Below, piece by piece: positions 62,875-64,000 of a DNA stretch of 64,000 nt. Each line of letters starts with the position of its first letter. Position 1 is the stretch's first letter. Source of the DNA: Frigidibacter sp. SD6-1 (lineage in GTDB: Bacteria; Pseudomonadota; Alphaproteobacteria; Rhodobacterales; Rhodobacteraceae); assembly GCF_030143255.1 (NCBI RefSeq), contig NZ_JARJNR010000004.1, positions 248,001-312,000 of the forward strand, written 5' to 3'. A program made the translations under genes and the position numbers. Below the pieces are notes generated by a model. It made no database searches, had not been told where the DNA came from, and saw only the letters and a program-made list of their open reading frames with translations.

Positions 62875-64000
62875 ATGAGCGGCGCGCAGACAGTTCTCAC
62901 ATCCTGGGCCGAGGCCGGAGACGTGCTGCGCGTCGGCGTCGCGCCCGCGCGTCCCGCCGAAGCAGAGGGCGACCCGGTCGAAGAGATCGCAAAGACGCTC
63001 GCCGGGCCGCCGCTCGCCGCCATCTTTCTCTTCGTCTCGCCCGAAGCGGATGCGGAGGCCGTCGCCCGGCGCGCGTGCGCCCGGTTCGCGCCCGTTCCGG
63101 TGATCGGCTGCACGACCGCAGGGGAAATCTCGCCCGATGGCTATGTCGAGGGCCGGATCCTCGCCATCGGCCTGCCCGCCGATCTCTTCGCCGTAGAGAA
63201 GCGGCTGGTGCCCGACCTCGATGACCTGGCGGGAGAAAGCCTGATCAGCGACATGATCCGCGCGCGGCAGACGCTGGCACGCACGCGGCCCGATTGGGAA
63301 GGCGAGTTCGCCTTCGTCATGGTCGACGGCCTGTCGCGCCGGGAAGATGAGTTGACCGCAGCACTCGCGGCGGCACTCGGGCCTGTGCCGCTTTTCGGTG
63401 GCTCGGCGGGCGACGGGCTGAGGTTCGGCAATACGTTCGTCTTTCACGAGGGGCGCGCGCTGCAGAAGGCCGCCGTGATCACCTTCGTCCGCAGTCGCTG
63501 CCGGGTGAAGGTCTTCAACCTCGACCATCTGGTGCCGACCGATCAGCGCATGGTGGTGACCGGCGCCGATCCGGCGCGGCGCATCGTTCACACGATCAAT
63601 GCCGAACCGGCCGCTTTCGAATATGCGCGCCTTCTGGGCAAGGACCCCGCACAACTGACCACCTTTACCTTCGCCGCCCATCCGGTCGTCGTGCGTTTCG
63701 GCGGGCGCCATCATGTGCGCTCGATCCAGCGGATGGAGGCGAACGGCGATCTGCATTTCTTCTCGGCCATCGGCGAGGGGCTGGTGCTGACGCTGGCCGA
63801 GCCGCAGGACATGGCCGACCATCTGGCGCGCGAGCTTGACGCGCTGGCGCAGGGCGAACCGCCAGCGGCGATCCTGGCGTGCGACTGCGTGCTGAGGCGG
63901 ATCGAGGCGCAGGAAAAACAGGCGTTCGGCCGCCTGTCCGACCTTCTTCGCCGCCACCGTGTCGTGGGCTTTTCGACCTATGGCGAACAATTGGGCGCCA
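62875..64000 (+). CDS. FIST-domain sensor protein (3' end outside window)
   Basis: At least 375 residues with no stop before the window end. It has a FIST N domain (ADAEAVARRACARFAPVPVI, GCTTAGEISPDGYVEG, EGEFAFVMVDGLSRREDELT, LFGGSAGDGL) and a FIST C domain (RRIVHTINAEPAAFEYARLL, VRFGGRHHVRSIQRM, HFFSAIGEGLVLTL, ACDCVLRRIEAQEKQAFGRL, VVGFSTYGEQ). FIST proteins sense small molecules and are often paired with histidine kinases; NosP-type members bind haem and nitric oxide. ATG 62875 follows GCGGAGGAACGG. The ligand is unknown. Confidence 0.88.
   Translation, partial: MSGAQTVLTSWAEAGDVLRVGVAPARPAEAEGDPVEEIAKTLAGPPLAAIFLFVSPEADAEAVARRACARFAPVPVIGCTTAGEISPDGYVEGRILAIGLPADLFAVEKRLVPDLDDLAGESLISDMIRARQTLARTRPDWEGEFAFVMVDGLSRREDELTAALAAALGPVPLFGGSAGDGLRFGNTFVFHEGRALQKAAVITFVRSRCRVKVFNLDHLVPTDQRMVVTGADPARRIVHTINAEPAAFEYARLLGKDPAQLTTFTFAAHPVVVRFGGRHHVRSIQRMEANGDLHFFSAIGEGLVLTLAEPQDMADHLARELDALAQGEPPAAILACDCVLRRIEAQEKQAFGRLSDLLRRHRVVGFSTYGEQLGA

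Noticed and set aside
1-64000. CRISPR array, prophage or intact insertion sequence
   Set aside because: No regularly spaced direct repeats, phage structural genes or transposase domains were seen in the translations.

Overview
The window is a GC-rich (roughly two-thirds G+C), densely coded stretch of an alphaproteobacterial chromosome, most likely a Rhodobacterales member (Rhodobacter/Rhodovulum/Paracoccaceae type). Reasons: a divergent dctSR / dctPQM C4-dicarboxylate TRAP locus as in Rhodobacter capsulatus, a short alphaproteobacterial ProS, an HdaA-like DnaA homologue, VPLPA-CTERM and HemP proteins, and the GC-hairpin-plus-'GTATTTTGGCCAAGATGAA' intergenic repeats familiar from this order. 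No rRNA operon, prophage, intact insertion sequence or CRISPR array was seen. Layout: 1-9.6 kb carries the end of bamD, recN, tRNA-Tyr/rlmB, a YHS protein, a CoA-binding protein behind tandem terminators, an arsC-like/pyrD/DUF952 minus-strand operon, an atypical 5'-nucleotidase homologue, a LuxR-VOC fusion, tRNA-Gly and a DUF1353 lipoprotein. 9.7-23.1 kb carries an MsbA-like ABC exporter, an acyl-CoA synthetase, an EEP hydrolase, a membrane protein, selO, and a ppk / ppx polyphosphate pair with hdaA and an AI-2E-type permease. 23.3-27.2 kb is proS, lolC/E, lolD and a lipoprotein cytochrome c. 27.7-33.5 kb is a compact exopolysaccharide module (UDP-glucuronate decarboxylase, galE, a BcsA-like synthase, a GH26-like hydrolase) next to a VPLPA-CTERM secreted protein. 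33.8-40.2 kb is cysK, an MscS/DUF3772 channel, alaX and kup. 40.2-44.5 kb is tRNA-Ser, a histidine biosynthesis operon (hisB-hisH-glsA-hisA) that contains a glutaminase and is interrupted by an inverted DUF2147 gene, then tRNA-Gly and tRNA-Cys. 44.5-50.3 kb is dctR-dctS and dctP-dctQ-dctM, with a palindromic operator candidate between them. 50.5-56.7 kb is a lysine-2,3-aminomutase-like gene followed by an iron-uptake type operon: hemP, imelysin/IrpA, a di-haem oxidoreductase, a second imelysin and a DUF1513 protein. 56.7-61.9 kb is a form II CO-dehydrogenase-like operon (coxG-coxS-coxL-coxM) and a TIM-barrel isomerase. 61.9-64 kb is a LuxR-type response regulator followed by a FIST-domain sensor cut by the window edge. 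Most of the window is housekeeping. The points that repay a second look are two genes that seem to start at CTG (the arsC-like gene and dctS), tandem terminators in the leader of a small gene, a two-part intergenic repeat family with six copies, the glutaminase coupled to hisH, an imelysin pair with one degenerate motif, a metallophosphatase homologue lacking several metal ligands, and the synthase-plus-hydrolase polysaccharide module.
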